Positions 24,876 to 32,709 of a stretch of 37,795 nucleotides of DNA are shown in pieces. Under the pieces are notes generated by a model, which had not been told where the DNA came from, did no database searches, and saw only the letters and a list, made by a program, of their open reading frames with translations. The position numbers were made by a program, and so were the translations under genes. The DNA is taken from NCBI GenBank assembly GCA_027489365.1, contig JAIXZV010000322.1:1-37795 (forward strand). The letters are read 5' to 3'. This DNA comes from Sphingomonadales bacterium. GTDB lineage: Bacteria; Pseudomonadota; Alphaproteobacteria; Sphingomonadales; Sphingomonadaceae. Position 1 is the stretch's first letter; every line of letters starts with the position of its first letter.

Positions 24876-26612
24876 CTAGAGGCTGAGGCCGCGCGTACGA
24901 CCGATGGTCCATTCGATGCCGCCAGACGTCACGGTACCGGTGACGATCTGACCGAGCTGGCGATCAAGCGCCGGCCGCCAGGGAACGAGCTGGAAACCGA
25001 GTCCATCGTCGATCATGGCGAAACGACCCGACGCCAGCGTGACGCGCTCGCGGTAAGTGCCGGTGACCATGGCGCCGGACGTAGTTGGCCGGTGCTCGAG
25101 TCCTGTCATGCGCGCGATCCGGTCGGTTGCCTCGGCAAGCTCGGCGGTGCGCAATGTCTCGATGAGATTGGGGGCAAGGGTCACGCGGCTACCACGCCGC
25201 GTCGCGAGACCCTGATCGATGAGGTGGTCTTCGCGTGCTGCGAGCGCGGCGCGAACCTCCCCGCCGAAGCCGCTGTTCGACAAAGTGGGATCGGGTTTGA
25301 GCAACTGGCGATCGAGCCAGGTGGCGCCGTGCGATCGGATTTGGCTGCCCACCGAGAGGTCGCCGCGGACGGCGAGCGAGGATCGAGCCGACCCTCGGTT
25401 GTCACGCCACTGACGCAGCTCGACGATCGCGCCGGGCGTGGCATCGCTGGTCAGGTCGAGATCGGCAAAGCGCAGGTGATGATGGCGCCCGTCAATGCCG
25501 TCGACGATTGCGTAAGCGCTCCCGGCAAGTTCGTCGTGCAGACCGCGCGCAACGAGCCTGCCGACGATCGGCGTCGTGTCGCCTGGCGTATGGATCGCCA
25601 TTTGACCGCCGTCGATCCGATGCCCGGCATCGTGCATCGCCCGGTGCATCGTCTTGATGATGTCGCCCCGATCGCCGAGTTCGCGAAGCGTCGTCTGCAG
25701 GTCAGGCTTCAGCGTCCAGGTACCCGGACCGGCGGGCGTTGACAGGCCGAGGCGCTCGAGCTTCTGGGCGCGGCCGGTCAGCAGAAGGTTGCGATTGCCA
25801 GGTGCGGTGCCAGGTTCGGGGCGAAGGTCGACAAGTCCTTCGGCATTGGCTCGGTCCTGCAGGCTGCGGTCGAGACCGGTCCAGCGCTCGGCCTCCACTT
25901 CGCGGGTCAGAGATTGTTGGATTTGGCGCTCGCTGCGAGGTCCAAGCTCAAGGGTGACCCGCGCTTCGGCGCGCTCCCGCAATCCCCGCGAAATATAGTC
26001 TCGGTCGATGACCAAATCTGACCCGTCATCGGCGACGCCGCGCACGAGAATGTGGACATGCGGATTGTCGGTGTTCCAGTGATCAACCGCGACCCAGTCG
26101 AGCCGAGTGCCAAGATCGCGGGCCGCGTCGTCCATCAGTTCGCGGGTGAACGTCCTCAAGTCGGCAAGCTCGGCGGCGTCTTCGGGTGAGACGAAGAAGC
26201 GGAAATGATGCCGGTCGTCGCCGCACCGCTTGGCGAAGGCGTCTCCGTCCGCGTGATCGGACGGCGCATCGAACATTGAAGCGTCGCGCCCATCACGCGT
26301 GACCCCGTCGCGTTCCAGGTATGAGATGTGGCGAGAAAGCGGTGCGGCCCGGAAACGCGCTCCTGTATGACGCACGACCCGAGCTTTGATGACCACGCGG
26401 CGGGACGCAGACGAGCGCCGGGAGGCAAGCATTGCCTGGCGACCGCGGCCGAGCTGACCGGTACCCCCGCGTCGGCTGGCAGCGCGCCGCGTCAGACCGG
26501 TGCGCGCGGCAGCCCGGCGTACCTGGGCTGCGAGGCTCAGGCGCCGCGCCGATCCCGAGCCGCGATTGCCGATCTTGCCGGGGCGGACCCGAAAATCGTC
26601 CTCTCCCGTCAT
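24876..26612 (-). CDS. VirD2-like relaxase with DUF3363-type C-terminus
   Basis: 578 residues from the ATG at 26612 (MTGEDDFRVRPGKIGNRG, a typical start of the family); the frame is open further but unsupported. Residues 1-75 are Arg-rich. The relaxase part has a candidate nicking Tyr98 (RHISYLERDG), HHFRFFVSPEDA and the three-His metal motif DHWNTDNPHVHILVRG (H178, H185, H187). The rest, from about 270, looks like DUF3363 (ERLGLSTPAGPGTWTL, IIKTMHRAM). Such MOB-P enzymes nick at oriT, stay bound to the 5' end and pilot the strand to the recipient. The cognate oriT is probably in the 223-base gap upstream. Confidence 0.93.
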   Translation of the reverse strand: MTGEDDFRVRPGKIGNRGSGSARRLSLAAQVRRAAARTGLTRRAASRRGGTGQLGRGRQAMLASRRSSASRRVVIKARVVRHTGARFRAAPLSRHISYLERDGVTRDGRDASMFDAPSDHADGDAFAKRCGDDRHHFRFFVSPEDAAELADLRTFTRELMDDAARDLGTRLDWVAVDHWNTDNPHVHILVRGVADDGSDLVIDRDYISRGLRERAEARVTLELGPRSERQIQQSLTREVEAERWTGLDRSLQDRANAEGLVDLRPEPGTAPGNRNLLLTGRAQKLERLGLSTPAGPGTWTLKPDLQTTLRELGDRGDIIKTMHRAMHDAGHRIDGGQMAIHTPGDTTPIVGRLVARGLHDELAGSAYAIVDGIDGRHHHLRFADLDLTSDATPGAIVELRQWRDNRGSARSSLAVRGDLSVGSQIRSHGATWLDRQLLKPDPTLSNSGFGGEVRAALAAREDHLIDQGLATRRGSRVTLAPNLIETLRTAELAEATDRIARMTGLEHRPTTSGAMVTGTYRERVTLASGRFAMIDDGLGFQLVPWRPALDRQLGQIVTGTVTSGGIEWTIGRTRGLSL

Positions 26613-26835
26613 GATCGTAGTGCCGGCGGGCGTGCCAGCGCCCGAGACGTTGAAATCATTGAAAAAATCAGCAGCGGCGACGGCAAGGGTTGCCGGGCGA
26701 CGGCGCAAATTCTCAAGAAAGAACAACCATTTGCGCGGCCTCCGATGGCGCCGCTTTTATCTCGCCATCGCTCCTTTCCCTGAAACCCTGCCCCTGACCT
26801 TCTTCCCGAACCCAATTGCGGCGTAGTTCGACTGG
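26613..26835. other. Non-coding gap upstream of the relaxase, candidate oriT/promoter region
   Basis: The only sizeable break in the DNA-processing operon. It contains an AT-rich patch (about 26640-26670 and 26705-26765) in an otherwise GC-rich region, including a run of six A (complement of TTTTTT) near 26660. No clear nic-site consensus or long inverted repeat was seen. The position directly before the relaxase gene is where oriT or the relaxase promoter would be expected. Confidence 0.3.
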
Positions 26836-27540
26836 TCATTTCGGTGCGCCCGTCCGAACGACGAATAGCGCGTCGATGGACTGCGTTGCCGGTCGCGCGT
26901 CGAGTTGTTTTGCCACCTCAAACGGGGCGGCAGGGGCGTTGCCGGACACCGGTTGCGGTGCCGAGCTGGGCGGCCGGACGAAGAGCCCGGCAGCGCGCCA
27001 TGCATCGGGATCAGGCCCAAATGGCTTGGGGGAACGGTCGCCGCCGAAGGTCGGGCGACCGGATATCCGCGTCACATAGGCGATTGTTTCCGCGGGTAAG
27101 GGACGCGCGCCGCTGACATAGGATTCGTACCGTCCAGGGCCGGCATTATAAGCCGCGAGGAAGCCCGGATCGCCATAGCGGTCGAGCAATTCCCGCAAAT
27201 ATGCCGTGCCCGCCATGATGTTGTCGCAGGGGTCGAACGCGTCTGACCCGAGCGCGTAGCGCAAGCGAAGACCCGCCCAGGTGTCGGGCATGAGCTGCAT
27301 CAATCCCATCGCGCCCTTTGGCGAAACCGCGAAGGCAACTCCGTTGCTTTCGACCGCGATCACTGCGGCAACGAGCGTCTCGGGCAGCCGAAATCGGGTC
27401 GCGGCTGCGGCGATCGGGGCGCTGAAGGGCGGGCGGGCATCGCAACCCGGCCGCCCCTCAAATGCCCTCGCGTACGGGGCGCTGGCGATGAAAAGTGCCA
27501 GTGCCGCAGGCAGGATTAACGGGCGATACATTGCCGTCAT
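26836..27540 (-). CDS. Lytic transglycosylase (SLT family) of the transfer system
   Basis: 234 residues. A signal peptide (LILPAALALFIASAPYARAF) leads to a goose-lysozyme-like SLT domain: catalytic Glu64 in IAVESNGVAFAVSPKGAMGLMQLMP, then DNIMAGTAYLRELLDRYGDPGFLAAYNAGPGRYESY. The C-terminal 60 residues are Pro/Ala-rich and not conserved. The enzyme would open peptidoglycan for assembly of the secretion apparatus (VirB1 role). It overlaps the DUF736 gene by 4 bases. Confidence 0.94.
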   Translation of the reverse strand: MTAMYRPLILPAALALFIASAPYARAFEGRPGCDARPPFSAPIAAAATRFRLPETLVAAVIAVESNGVAFAVSPKGAMGLMQLMPDTWAGLRLRYALGSDAFDPCDNIMAGTAYLRELLDRYGDPGFLAAYNAGPGRYESYVSGARPLPAETIAYVTRISGRPTFGGDRSPKPFGPDPDAWRAAGLFVRPPSSAPQPVSGNAPAAPFEVAKQLDARPATQSIDALFVVRTGAPK

Positions 27541-27875
27541 TCGGCTTCGCGGCGGCGCTGATTGCGCTGCCAGAAAAGCAGATGAGGCTGGCCCTCGATT
27601 GCCGGGCGGAAGAGGTTCGCGCGGATCGCTCGGGGCAACTGGGGATCGTCGATGACGACGGCGACATAGGCGCCCGCGCGTTCGCCGGTGCGTTTCCAGC
27701 CCGCCCCGACCTCGGGACCGTCGGCGGTGTCGCCGGCATGGACGCGGTAGTCGGGGGCGTTCTTGATATCGCTCCGGGTCGCTGGAACGATGGTCAACAC
27801 GGCCTCGATGCCGAGCGTGACCAGGTGGCCGGCGAAGCCGTCACCATTCGGCTTGAACTCACCGATGAGGATCAT
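27537..27875 (-). CDS. DUF736 protein (copy 1, within transfer operon)
   Basis: 112 residues: IGEFKPNGDGFAGHLVTLGIEAVLTIVPA, DYRVHAGDTADGPEVGAGWKRT, then YVAVVIDDPQLPRAIRANLF and a C-terminal LLFWQR. This is the DUF736 pattern, in a variant with a basic tail (QRRREAE). Function is unknown; proteins of this kind occur in conjugative elements, suggesting a role with DNA processing. 4-base overlaps with traF and the lytic transglycosylase gene show it is a regular member of the operon. Confidence 0.82.
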   Translation of the reverse strand: MILIGEFKPNGDGFAGHLVTLGIEAVLTIVPATRSDIKNAPDYRVHAGDTADGPEVGAGWKRTGERAGAYVAVVIDDPQLPRAIRANLFRPAIEGQPHLLFWQRNQRRREAE

Positions 27876-28435
27876 TTGGAAACTCCTTTCGTCGTGGGTG
27901 ATGGGGAAGGATTGCTGGCGGCATCGCCACCGCCCAAGATCCAGACCGGCGTCAGTACGGCGATGATCGAGCGCGCCGACACGGTGCCGAAATAACGGCC
28001 GTCAAAGCTGTCGCCGGAGGCGGGATTGAGGAGAAACACCTCGTTACGCCTGAGTGTGTGGCACCCCTGCCAGCCGGGCAGCGGCCGACCGTGGCGGTCG
28101 CGCGGCTTGGCCTGGGCAACGAACGTACCGTCGATCGAAATGCGGTCGCCCGTGCGGCAAATCCGTTGCCCTATGGACGCGGCGACATGCTTCAGCATTG
28201 GCACACCGAGCGGCAGATATCCTCTTTCCGCCATGAGCCGCGCCACCGGCGCAGGCGGGATCGCCGCTACCAGTTCTCCGCGATGCGCGGATGAAGACGG
28301 GCGCGCGGAATAGAGGCCGATCGGCACGCTGGCGCTTGCGTTCCAGACGAGGCGCGGGACAGGCTGGATGAACGCGGGCGCCACGATGGCGAACACTGCG
28401 CAGTGGACGGTCAGCATGATCGCGAGGCGGTTCAT
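27872..28435 (-). CDS. traF: TraF-like S26 family peptidase
   Basis: 187 residues from the ATG at 28435, preferred over a start at 28462 because it gives a 4-base overlap with the DUF2840 gene. One N-terminal membrane segment (HCAVFAIVAPAFIQP) precedes SASVPIGLYSARP with candidate nucleophile Ser36, GVPMLKHVAA with candidate Lys82 and GDRISIDGTFVAQAK, ending NPASGDSFDGRYFGTVSA. These are the boxes of TraF/LepB-like enzymes. In RP4 TraF trims and helps cyclise the TrbC pilin; the same role is likely here. It acts in the inner membrane facing the periplasm. Confidence 0.9.
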   Translation of the reverse strand: MNRLAIMLTVHCAVFAIVAPAFIQPVPRLVWNASASVPIGLYSARPSSSAHRGELVAAIPPAPVARLMAERGYLPLGVPMLKHVAASIGQRICRTGDRISIDGTFVAQAKPRDRHGRPLPGWQGCHTLRRNEVFLLNPASGDSFDGRYFGTVSARSIIAVLTPVWILGGGDAASNPSPSPTTKGVSK

Positions 28436-28962
28436 GGCTGCAACTCCCGGCGCAGCAGCCATGCCCGATGACGGGCTGCGGAGTAGGCGCGGGGTCGGTC
28501 GCCGACGAGGAGCCGGCTATGAGCGTGACGCCAATAATCCGGCGCGATTCCGCTCGGATCGAGGCCGAGATTCTCGATGGCGTCGATGAGCGCGAGCGCT
28601 TGGCGGACGCGGGGCCAGCCGCGGAGATGGAGCAGCAGATCGCCGCCGGGCTGGACGCAGGCGAGCGTCGAATAGGCCTCGCCGGGGGCGACCGCGCGAA
28701 CGATGTCGAGGCGCGAAAGGGTGGTGCCGTAGTCGTTCGACGCCCAGCGGACGAAGGCGAAGACGCTGCCGGCCGCGAAGGAAAGGACGCGCCGACGGCG
28801 ATCGATCACATCGTCGCGGAATGGCGCCCCGAAGCGAATCCAGCGCTCGGTCGCCTGCTCGATCCAGGTCAGCTCGACCATCGTTATACCCGTCAGGGGA
28901 GAGCGTTGTCCGCGCGAGGGGATAACGCCGGGATCGGCGGCGGCTGCGCTTTCCTCGCTCAT
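28432..28962 (-). CDS. DUF2840 protein
   Basis: 176 residues from an ATG at 28962 that overlaps the HTH gene by 4 bases; an in-frame ATG at 28881 (MVELTWIEQ) is where the conserved part begins. The core matches DUF2840: VELTWIEQATERWIRFG, RRRVLSFAAGSVFAFVRWASNDYGT, LSRLDIVRAVAPGEAYSTL and DYWRHAHSRLLVG. These proteins occur only next to traF in such elements; function unknown. No membrane segment or catalytic motif is seen. Confidence 0.87.
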   Translation of the reverse strand: MSEESAAAADPGVIPSRGQRSPLTGITMVELTWIEQATERWIRFGAPFRDDVIDRRRRVLSFAAGSVFAFVRWASNDYGTTLSRLDIVRAVAPGEAYSTLACVQPGGDLLLHLRGWPRVRQALALIDAIENLGLDPSGIAPDYWRHAHSRLLVGDRPRAYSAARHRAWLLRRELQP

Positions 28963-29243
28963 CGCCGCACCGGACCCTTTTGATCGAGCATGCTCGGATC
29001 GATGCGCTTGGCCGGGTGAACCGTGCCGCTGCCGCGATCCGAGGTCGAGCGGCGGACGCCTTGATCAGCCCAGCTCAGCAGGTCCTCGACTGCGTAGACG
29101 ACGCGGCCGCCGAGCTTTCGATAGGCGGGACCGGTGCCGTAGCAACGATGCTTTTCGAGGGTGCGCGCCGACAGGCCGAGCAGCACCGCGGCATCGGGCG
29201 TGCGCAGCAGTCGTTGGGTTGCCGCGGGCGGCGGGGTCGTCAT
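28959..29243 (-). CDS. Helix-turn-helix DNA-binding protein (excisionase/AlpA-like)
   Basis: 94 residues with a ribosome site (GGAGAG) before the ATG at 29243. The core LLRTPDAAVLLGLSARTLEKHRCYGTGPAYRKLGGRVVYAVEDLLSWADQG is a MerR/AlpA-type winged helix with the pattern recognition helix followed by RVVYAVEDLLSW. Such genes start the transfer operon of this element class and probably act as a regulator or excision factor. In related elements repA and parA genes follow it before DUF2840, but here DUF2840 follows directly. Confidence 0.88.
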   Translation of the reverse strand: MTTPPPAATQRLLRTPDAAVLLGLSARTLEKHRCYGTGPAYRKLGGRVVYAVEDLLSWADQGVRRSTSDRGSGTVHPAKRIDPSMLDQKGPVRR

Positions 29244-29340
29244 TCAGGCTCTCCGGTCGTTGACCCGGCAAGCGCGGCGGGCCCGTTCCAATCACGGGCA
29301 TCCAATGGCGGCAGATGGCGAGGCGCAGGGAGCGGTCGAA

Positions 29341-29355
29341 GTGATCCCTTGTGAT
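29341..29355. repeat. Two GTGAT direct repeats, 10-base period
   Basis: GTGAT at 29341-29345 and 29351-29355, one helical turn apart, lie in the spacer between the DUF2285 and HTH genes. The spacing suits a regulator bound on one DNA face, perhaps the HTH protein, but short repeats like this arise by chance. Confidence 0.2.
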
Positions 29356-29365
29356 TTGTCGCCCC

Positions 29366-30160
29366 TCAGGGTTTCAGCAGTGTCCGGTAGCCTCCCGCTG
29401 CGAGATCCAGCGCCTCCGCAAGCAGGCGTTGCGTGCGCCGCCGCTCGCTCGATGCCCTCCAGGCGAGCGCGCTGGCACCGGACATCCAGGGATAGACGAT
29501 GGATGTGCCGATATCGCGCAGGCTGGCACCGGACAGAAAGGCGTCGAGCACCTGCAATAGCAGGGCGAGGCGGCGATGCTGGAGCGCCGAAGGTCGAAGA
29601 GCAGCCGCGACTTCGCGGGTACCGAGTCCCAAGAACAGTCTTCGCGCGGCGTCGCTTGCGGCCGCGCGCAGCGCGCCAGCGCGCGGTCCCAGGAGAATGA
29701 CAAGCGTACCGAACTGGTCCTGTTCGTCGAGTTCGAACCGGTGTCGAATTCCACCGGAATCGACGATGAAATGCAGTCGACCGGCGACGAGAAGTTCCGC
29801 GGTGATCGCCACGTTCGGCATCGGCGCGGCACCCGGTACGGCGGGCGTGACAGAAGCGAGCGCGACGATTTGCGATGCCGTTTCGAGCTGCCAGACGGCT
29901 GGCGCCGTTCGCACCGGGCGATCGGGATCGAAGAATGTCACCAGCCCGAATTCCTGTGCGGCCGCGATATTCCGTGGCGTCGCCGAGCGCGCCGCCATCG
30001 CCCACGCCGCGCGATAGGCGCGACTTCGGCGCAGGAATTCCTGCGCGAAATCGGCGCGATCATGCTTCGCAACCGACCCGGCCTGGAACCCCGGAAAAGG
30101 CGGGCAAATGGCGACGGCGAGCGCTCCGGCACGGGACGATTCCCGTCCTCGAGCTCGCAA
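29366..30160 (-). CDS. DUF2285 family regulator-like protein
   Basis: 264 residues from a TTG at 30160 with an AGGA ribosome site 6 bases upstream; no better start exists before the conserved part. The N-terminal region FPGFQAGSVAKHDRADFAQEFLRRSRAYRAAW resembles the short domain found in front of DUF2285. The rest fits DUF2285: ELDEQDQFGTLVILLGPRAGALRAA, RRLALLLQVLDAFLSGASLRDIGTSIVYPW and ERRRTQRLLAEALDLAAGGYRTLL, the last two containing a possible helix-turn-helix. These proteins precede the HTH gene in such elements and are thought to control transfer or excision. Confidence 0.84.
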   Translation of the reverse strand: MRARGRESSRAGALAVAICPPFPGFQAGSVAKHDRADFAQEFLRRSRAYRAAWAMAARSATPRNIAAAQEFGLVTFFDPDRPVRTAPAVWQLETASQIVALASVTPAVPGAAPMPNVAITAELLVAGRLHFIVDSGGIRHRFELDEQDQFGTLVILLGPRAGALRAAASDAARRLFLGLGTREVAAALRPSALQHRRLALLLQVLDAFLSGASLRDIGTSIVYPWMSGASALAWRASSERRRTQRLLAEALDLAAGGYRTLLKP

Positions 30161-30256
30161 GTTGATCCTGGCCGGCGAAGGCCCGCCGATGACCAGGCGT
30201 TGGCCCGCTGCGGGTATAGCGATGCCGCGTTATCGCAATGCGGACCGAGCATGCGA

Positions 30257-30287
30257 AAGGCGCCCCGCCGATCCGGCGGGGCGCCTT
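30257..30287 (-). terminator. Strong hairpin terminator after the DUF736 gene
   Basis: A perfect 14-base inverted repeat (30257-30270 with 30274-30287) with a 3-base loop, six bases after the DUF736 stop. On the minus strand the stem is followed by TTTCG, a short T-run. It is the clearest intrinsic terminator in the window and separates DUF736 from the DUF2285-led operon. Confidence 0.75.
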
Positions 30288-30293
30288 GGTCGA

Positions 30294-30617
30294 TCAGTCG
30301 TTGCCGGAACGGCGCGGCCGCGACCAGATCAGGCTGAAGCTTTCACCGCCCTCGTCGTCGAACAGGTTCGCGTAGATCGGGTTGGTGAAGCTGGGATCGT
30401 CGAGCTTGAGCGCGAGATAGTCACGGCCTTCGTTCGACTGCTTGGTCCAGGCGGCACCGATCTCGGCGCGGCCGACGAAGACGCGGTGGCTGGGGGCGGC
30501 GTCATTCTGGCGATTGTCCTCCGGGACGATCCGGACGCCCTTCGCCTGGACGCTGAGGGTAACGATCGCGCCCTGATATTCCGCGCCGACCTTCTTGAAG
30601 TTGCCGATGGTAGCCAT
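30294..30617 (-). CDS. DUF736 protein (copy 2, free-standing)
   Basis: 107 residues from the ATG at 30617 with an AGGA ribosome site 9 bases upstream. MATIGNFKKVGAEYQGAIVTLSVQAKGVRIVPEDN, RVFVGRAEIGAAWTKQSNEGRDYLALKLDDPSF and IYANLFDDEGGESFSLIWSR are the classical DUF736 sequence. It differs much from copy 1 at 27.5 kb, so the two are old paralogues. It is a one-gene unit: 673 bases without a confident gene lie upstream and a strong terminator follows. High, independent expression would fit. Confidence 0.92.
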   Translation of the reverse strand: MATIGNFKKVGAEYQGAIVTLSVQAKGVRIVPEDNRQNDAAPSHRVFVGRAEIGAAWTKQSNEGRDYLALKLDDPSFTNPIYANLFDDEGGESFSLIWSRPRRSGND

Positions 30618-31290
30618 TGTATTCGTCCTTTATTCCCGAGACCGCCCCATGCGGCCTCGATGGCGTCTCAAGGACGGGTGCGATTGACGCCGCAGCTTTG
30701 CCCGGAGCGGAGCGAAGGACTGCAGGAGGCGGGCTTTCTTGCCTCGCGAGGAATGGGCGCAGCCCAGGGGAAGAAAGTTTGCTGACGCAGTTGCGGCAAG
30801 TCAGTCGAGGCGCAGCCGACATCCGGCCAGACCGCCATTGACGAGGCCACAGGGGCGACACGGCATCCTAAGGACGGGACGGCGACCATCCGGACGCCAA
30901 GGGGCGGGAAAGATCAGTTGGACGCGAAATCCCGAGGCCCCAGGCGTTGGCTGAATCGGACGGGAAAAAGGCCGAAAACCGTCTCCATCACCTCGAAAAT
31001 CTCGGAAGCGACGCGGTTGCCGATAACTCGAACCAGCGAACGGGCGGCGACTGTCGTCGCACGCCGCGACCCCGCCATCAGGCCGCTTCGCGCTGTTTCA
31101 AAGCTGGGCGGTGTCGTCGCCTGACAGGTGCGCCTCGCCTTCAGGACAGATAATCAAACAGCGCCTAGCTCTGGGCGTGGCGACTTTGCACGACGGTATG
31201 CACAGCGCCGATGGTGCCGAGCGACGCCGCAGCGGGACCTTCCGTCTCGAAAACTTTCCACGACAAAACCCATGACCAACAACAGATGCG
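30618..31290. other. 673-base stretch without a confident gene
   Basis: This holds the DUF736 promoter/leader at its left side and little else certain. Visible elements: the palindrome CCTCGCGAGG at about 30743-30752, the partial palindrome GGCGGTGTCGTCGCC at about 31110-31124, and a possible 54-codon minus-strand frame at 30914-31078. Other frames here have unnatural composition. The location, in the accessory part near transfer genes, leaves room for an oriT, an oriV or a small RNA, but no decisive motif was found. Confidence 0.35.
30914..31078 (-). CDS. Possible 54-residue small protein
   Basis: A frame from ATG 31078 to TGA 30914 that reads like a protein in its middle: VRVIGNRVASEIFEVMETVFGLFPVRFSQRL, an amphipathic stretch after a basic N-terminus. 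The ribosome site is weak (AAGCGG) and no family is recognised. It is offered because the surrounding 673 bases otherwise lack a gene; it may be chance. Confidence 0.25.
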   Translation of the reverse strand: MAGSRRATTVAARSLVRVIGNRVASEIFEVMETVFGLFPVRFSQRLGPRDFASN

Positions 31291-31749
31291 TCAGGCCGTG
31301 GTCTGCTCCTTGTCCACATAGGCCGTCACCTTTTCGGCAACCTCCGAGAGCGACGCCGCGAGCCGATTGAGTTCCGAGGCCTTGGCAGGCGCGCAATCAT
31401 AGCGGGTCGTCAGATATTCGCGTCGTTCGGAAAGCCGGATGAGGTGCGCAAAAGTGCGTTTGCGCAAGATGAGCTTGCCACTGACGGCGTGCTCCGTACG
31501 CGATCCGAAATCATGCTGAAGTCGCCTGATGGCAATCGGCGAGTGCCCGGTCGCGAGAAGATAGGCGTTCAAATAGAGCTCGATCGCGTGGATAGCGACA
31601 AGCCGGTACGGCGCGCGCGACAGGGGTGAGCGCTTGCGCCCAATCGGGAGGAGAGCTTCTGCGGCGCGGCGATATTCCTCGGCGAGCGCCAGCACGTCGC
31701 CCGCGCTTGCCGTTTCACCGGGATAGAATTTCTCACCCTCCAAAGACAT
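31291..31749 (-). CDS. HEPN-like small protein
   Basis: 152 helical residues. The pattern YRLVAIHAIELYLNAYLLATGHSP followed by RRLQHDFGSR is like the HEPN fold, where a helix with xHAxELxLKA is followed by a turn with HD (here H54, E57 and H79-D80). A clear R-x4-6-H ribonuclease motif is not evident, so it may be a non-catalytic HEPN protein. The ribosome site before 31749 is weak. It ends the run of minus-strand genes that begins at 33742. Many HEPN proteins are toxins or defence parts; here that is inference. Confidence 0.5.
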   Translation of the reverse strand: MSLEGEKFYPGETASAGDVLALAEEYRRAAEALLPIGRKRSPLSRAPYRLVAIHAIELYLNAYLLATGHSPIAIRRLQHDFGSRTEHAVSGKLILRKRTFAHLIRLSERREYLTTRYDCAPAKASELNRLAASLSEVAEKVTAYVDKEQTTA

Positions 31750-31798
31750 GCGCCGAAACTATTCGGGCGAAGCAAATACTTCGCTAATGCGCGTAGGG

Positions 31799-31966
31799 TC
31801 ACCGCGCGAACGGGTCGTACTCGCTGACGATCAGAGCGGGATCGCCGTCGAACTCCTGCGCTTCGGCAACGCCGAATTTCTGGTCGCCGATGTGGAACAC
31901 GATGACGATTGTCATGAGGGTCCGGGCCAGGCTCCAGGCGTTCCTTTGAGCGAGATTGAGGGGCAT
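31799..31966 (-). CDS. 55-residue small protein
   Basis: From ATG 31966, which has an AGGAGC ribosome site 6 bases upstream, to 31799. The sequence reads like a small folded protein: TLMTIVIVFHIGDQKFGVAEAQEF then a D/E-rich end, DGDPALIVSEYDPFAR. The good ribosome site and natural composition support it; function unknown. The longer frame upstream to 32080 is Arg-rich and unlikely. It lies 49 bases before the HEPN-like gene. Confidence 0.5.
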   Translation of the reverse strand: MPLNLAQRNAWSLARTLMTIVIVFHIGDQKFGVAEAQEFDGDPALIVSEYDPFAR

Positions 31967-32133
31967 TTCGAAGCTCCTGTCCGGAGCGGAGACCGTCCCC
32001 GCTCGACAGGCGCCCGAAGTGTCCGGCGAACGGCCGCAATCACCGCGCAGGCGAAGCCGGAGCGGCCGCATGCAAGGCATAGCGGACCCTTTACGGGTTG
32101 ATGGCGTCAGGCCGTGCGCCGGGCCAAGGAAGT

Positions 32134-32178
32134 GCCTCCAAGAGCGGAGGCGGTCACTGCGGGCAGGTCGAACTGCCC
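32134..32178. other. Tandem hairpins
   Basis: GCCTCC/GGAGGC (32134-32151, 6-base loop) and GGGCAG/CTGCCC (32161-32178, 6-base loop) lie side by side in the 260-base gene-free spacer 31967-32226, downstream of the membrane-protein gene that ends at 32227. They could form a Rho-dependent or weak terminator, or an RNA structure. No T-run follows. Confidence 0.3.
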
Positions 32179-32226
32179 GTCGCTGCTATCATCGCCCGTG
32201 GCTCAATCGACCCCGGCGATCGGCAT

Positions 32227-32709
32227 TTAACCGTCCTTGGGCTGCTCCGGTTCGGCTGCCGCTGGCTCGTTTGCACCCTCTAGTTCGAAACTGACCTCGG
32301 GCATCCAGTCCTGCGCCGCGCGCGGCGCTTCATAGGCCCTGCTCTGCTCCAGCCGGCGCTCGTCGAAGATGTAATCCTTCCAGCCAGTCTTCGGCCAGGC
32401 GCGTGGATCGTACCATTTAGCAAGCGTCGCAATCCGGGCGATCCTGTTAGCAAGCGGGATCGCCGCGAAGGGAAGGACGATCAGCATGATCGTCATAGAA
32501 AGCGACGACACCAGCGGCAGATGCAGCAGGAAATGAATGGGCAAGGCGGCGATCAAGATCACGATGAGAACGGCCAGAGCAACGACTTTGGCGTTGATCG
32601 CGAAAAGCCAGAGCAGGTCGGCGAAGCGGCCGATCCATCGCGCACCGCCGCCGAGCGCGATGGCGACCAAGGCAATAAGCAGCACGAGGCCGAACAACTC
32701 ACCCAGCAT
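32227..32709 (-). CDS. Small integral membrane protein
   Basis: 160 residues from the ATG at 32709, which overlaps the upstream gene by 11 bases; the frame upstream to 32787 would only add Arg/Pro-rich residues. Three or four membrane helices are visible in the first 100 residues (LFGLVLLIALVAIALGG, VVALAVLIVILIAALPIHFLL, MTIMLIVLPFAAIPLAN), followed by a soluble part (WYDPRAWPKTGWKDYIFDERRLEQSRAYEAP) and an acidic tail. No family recognised. It is coupled to the membrane protein upstream. Confidence 0.58.
   Translation of the reverse strand: MLGELFGLVLLIALVAIALGGGARWIGRFADLLWLFAINAKVVALAVLIVILIAALPIHFLLHLPLVSSLSMTIMLIVLPFAAIPLANRIARIATLAKWYDPRAWPKTGWKDYIFDERRLEQSRAYEAPRAAQDWMPEVSFELEGANEPAAAEPEQPKDG

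Noticed and set aside
26500..26826. Short plus-strand frames over the relaxase start and spacer
   Set aside because: They overlap the conserved relaxase N-terminus and have shadow-frame composition.
30668..30889. 73-codon minus-strand frame upstream of DUF736
   Set aside because: It overlaps the DUF736 leader, has many Pro/Arg/Ser/Cys residues in no pattern and lacks a ribosome site.
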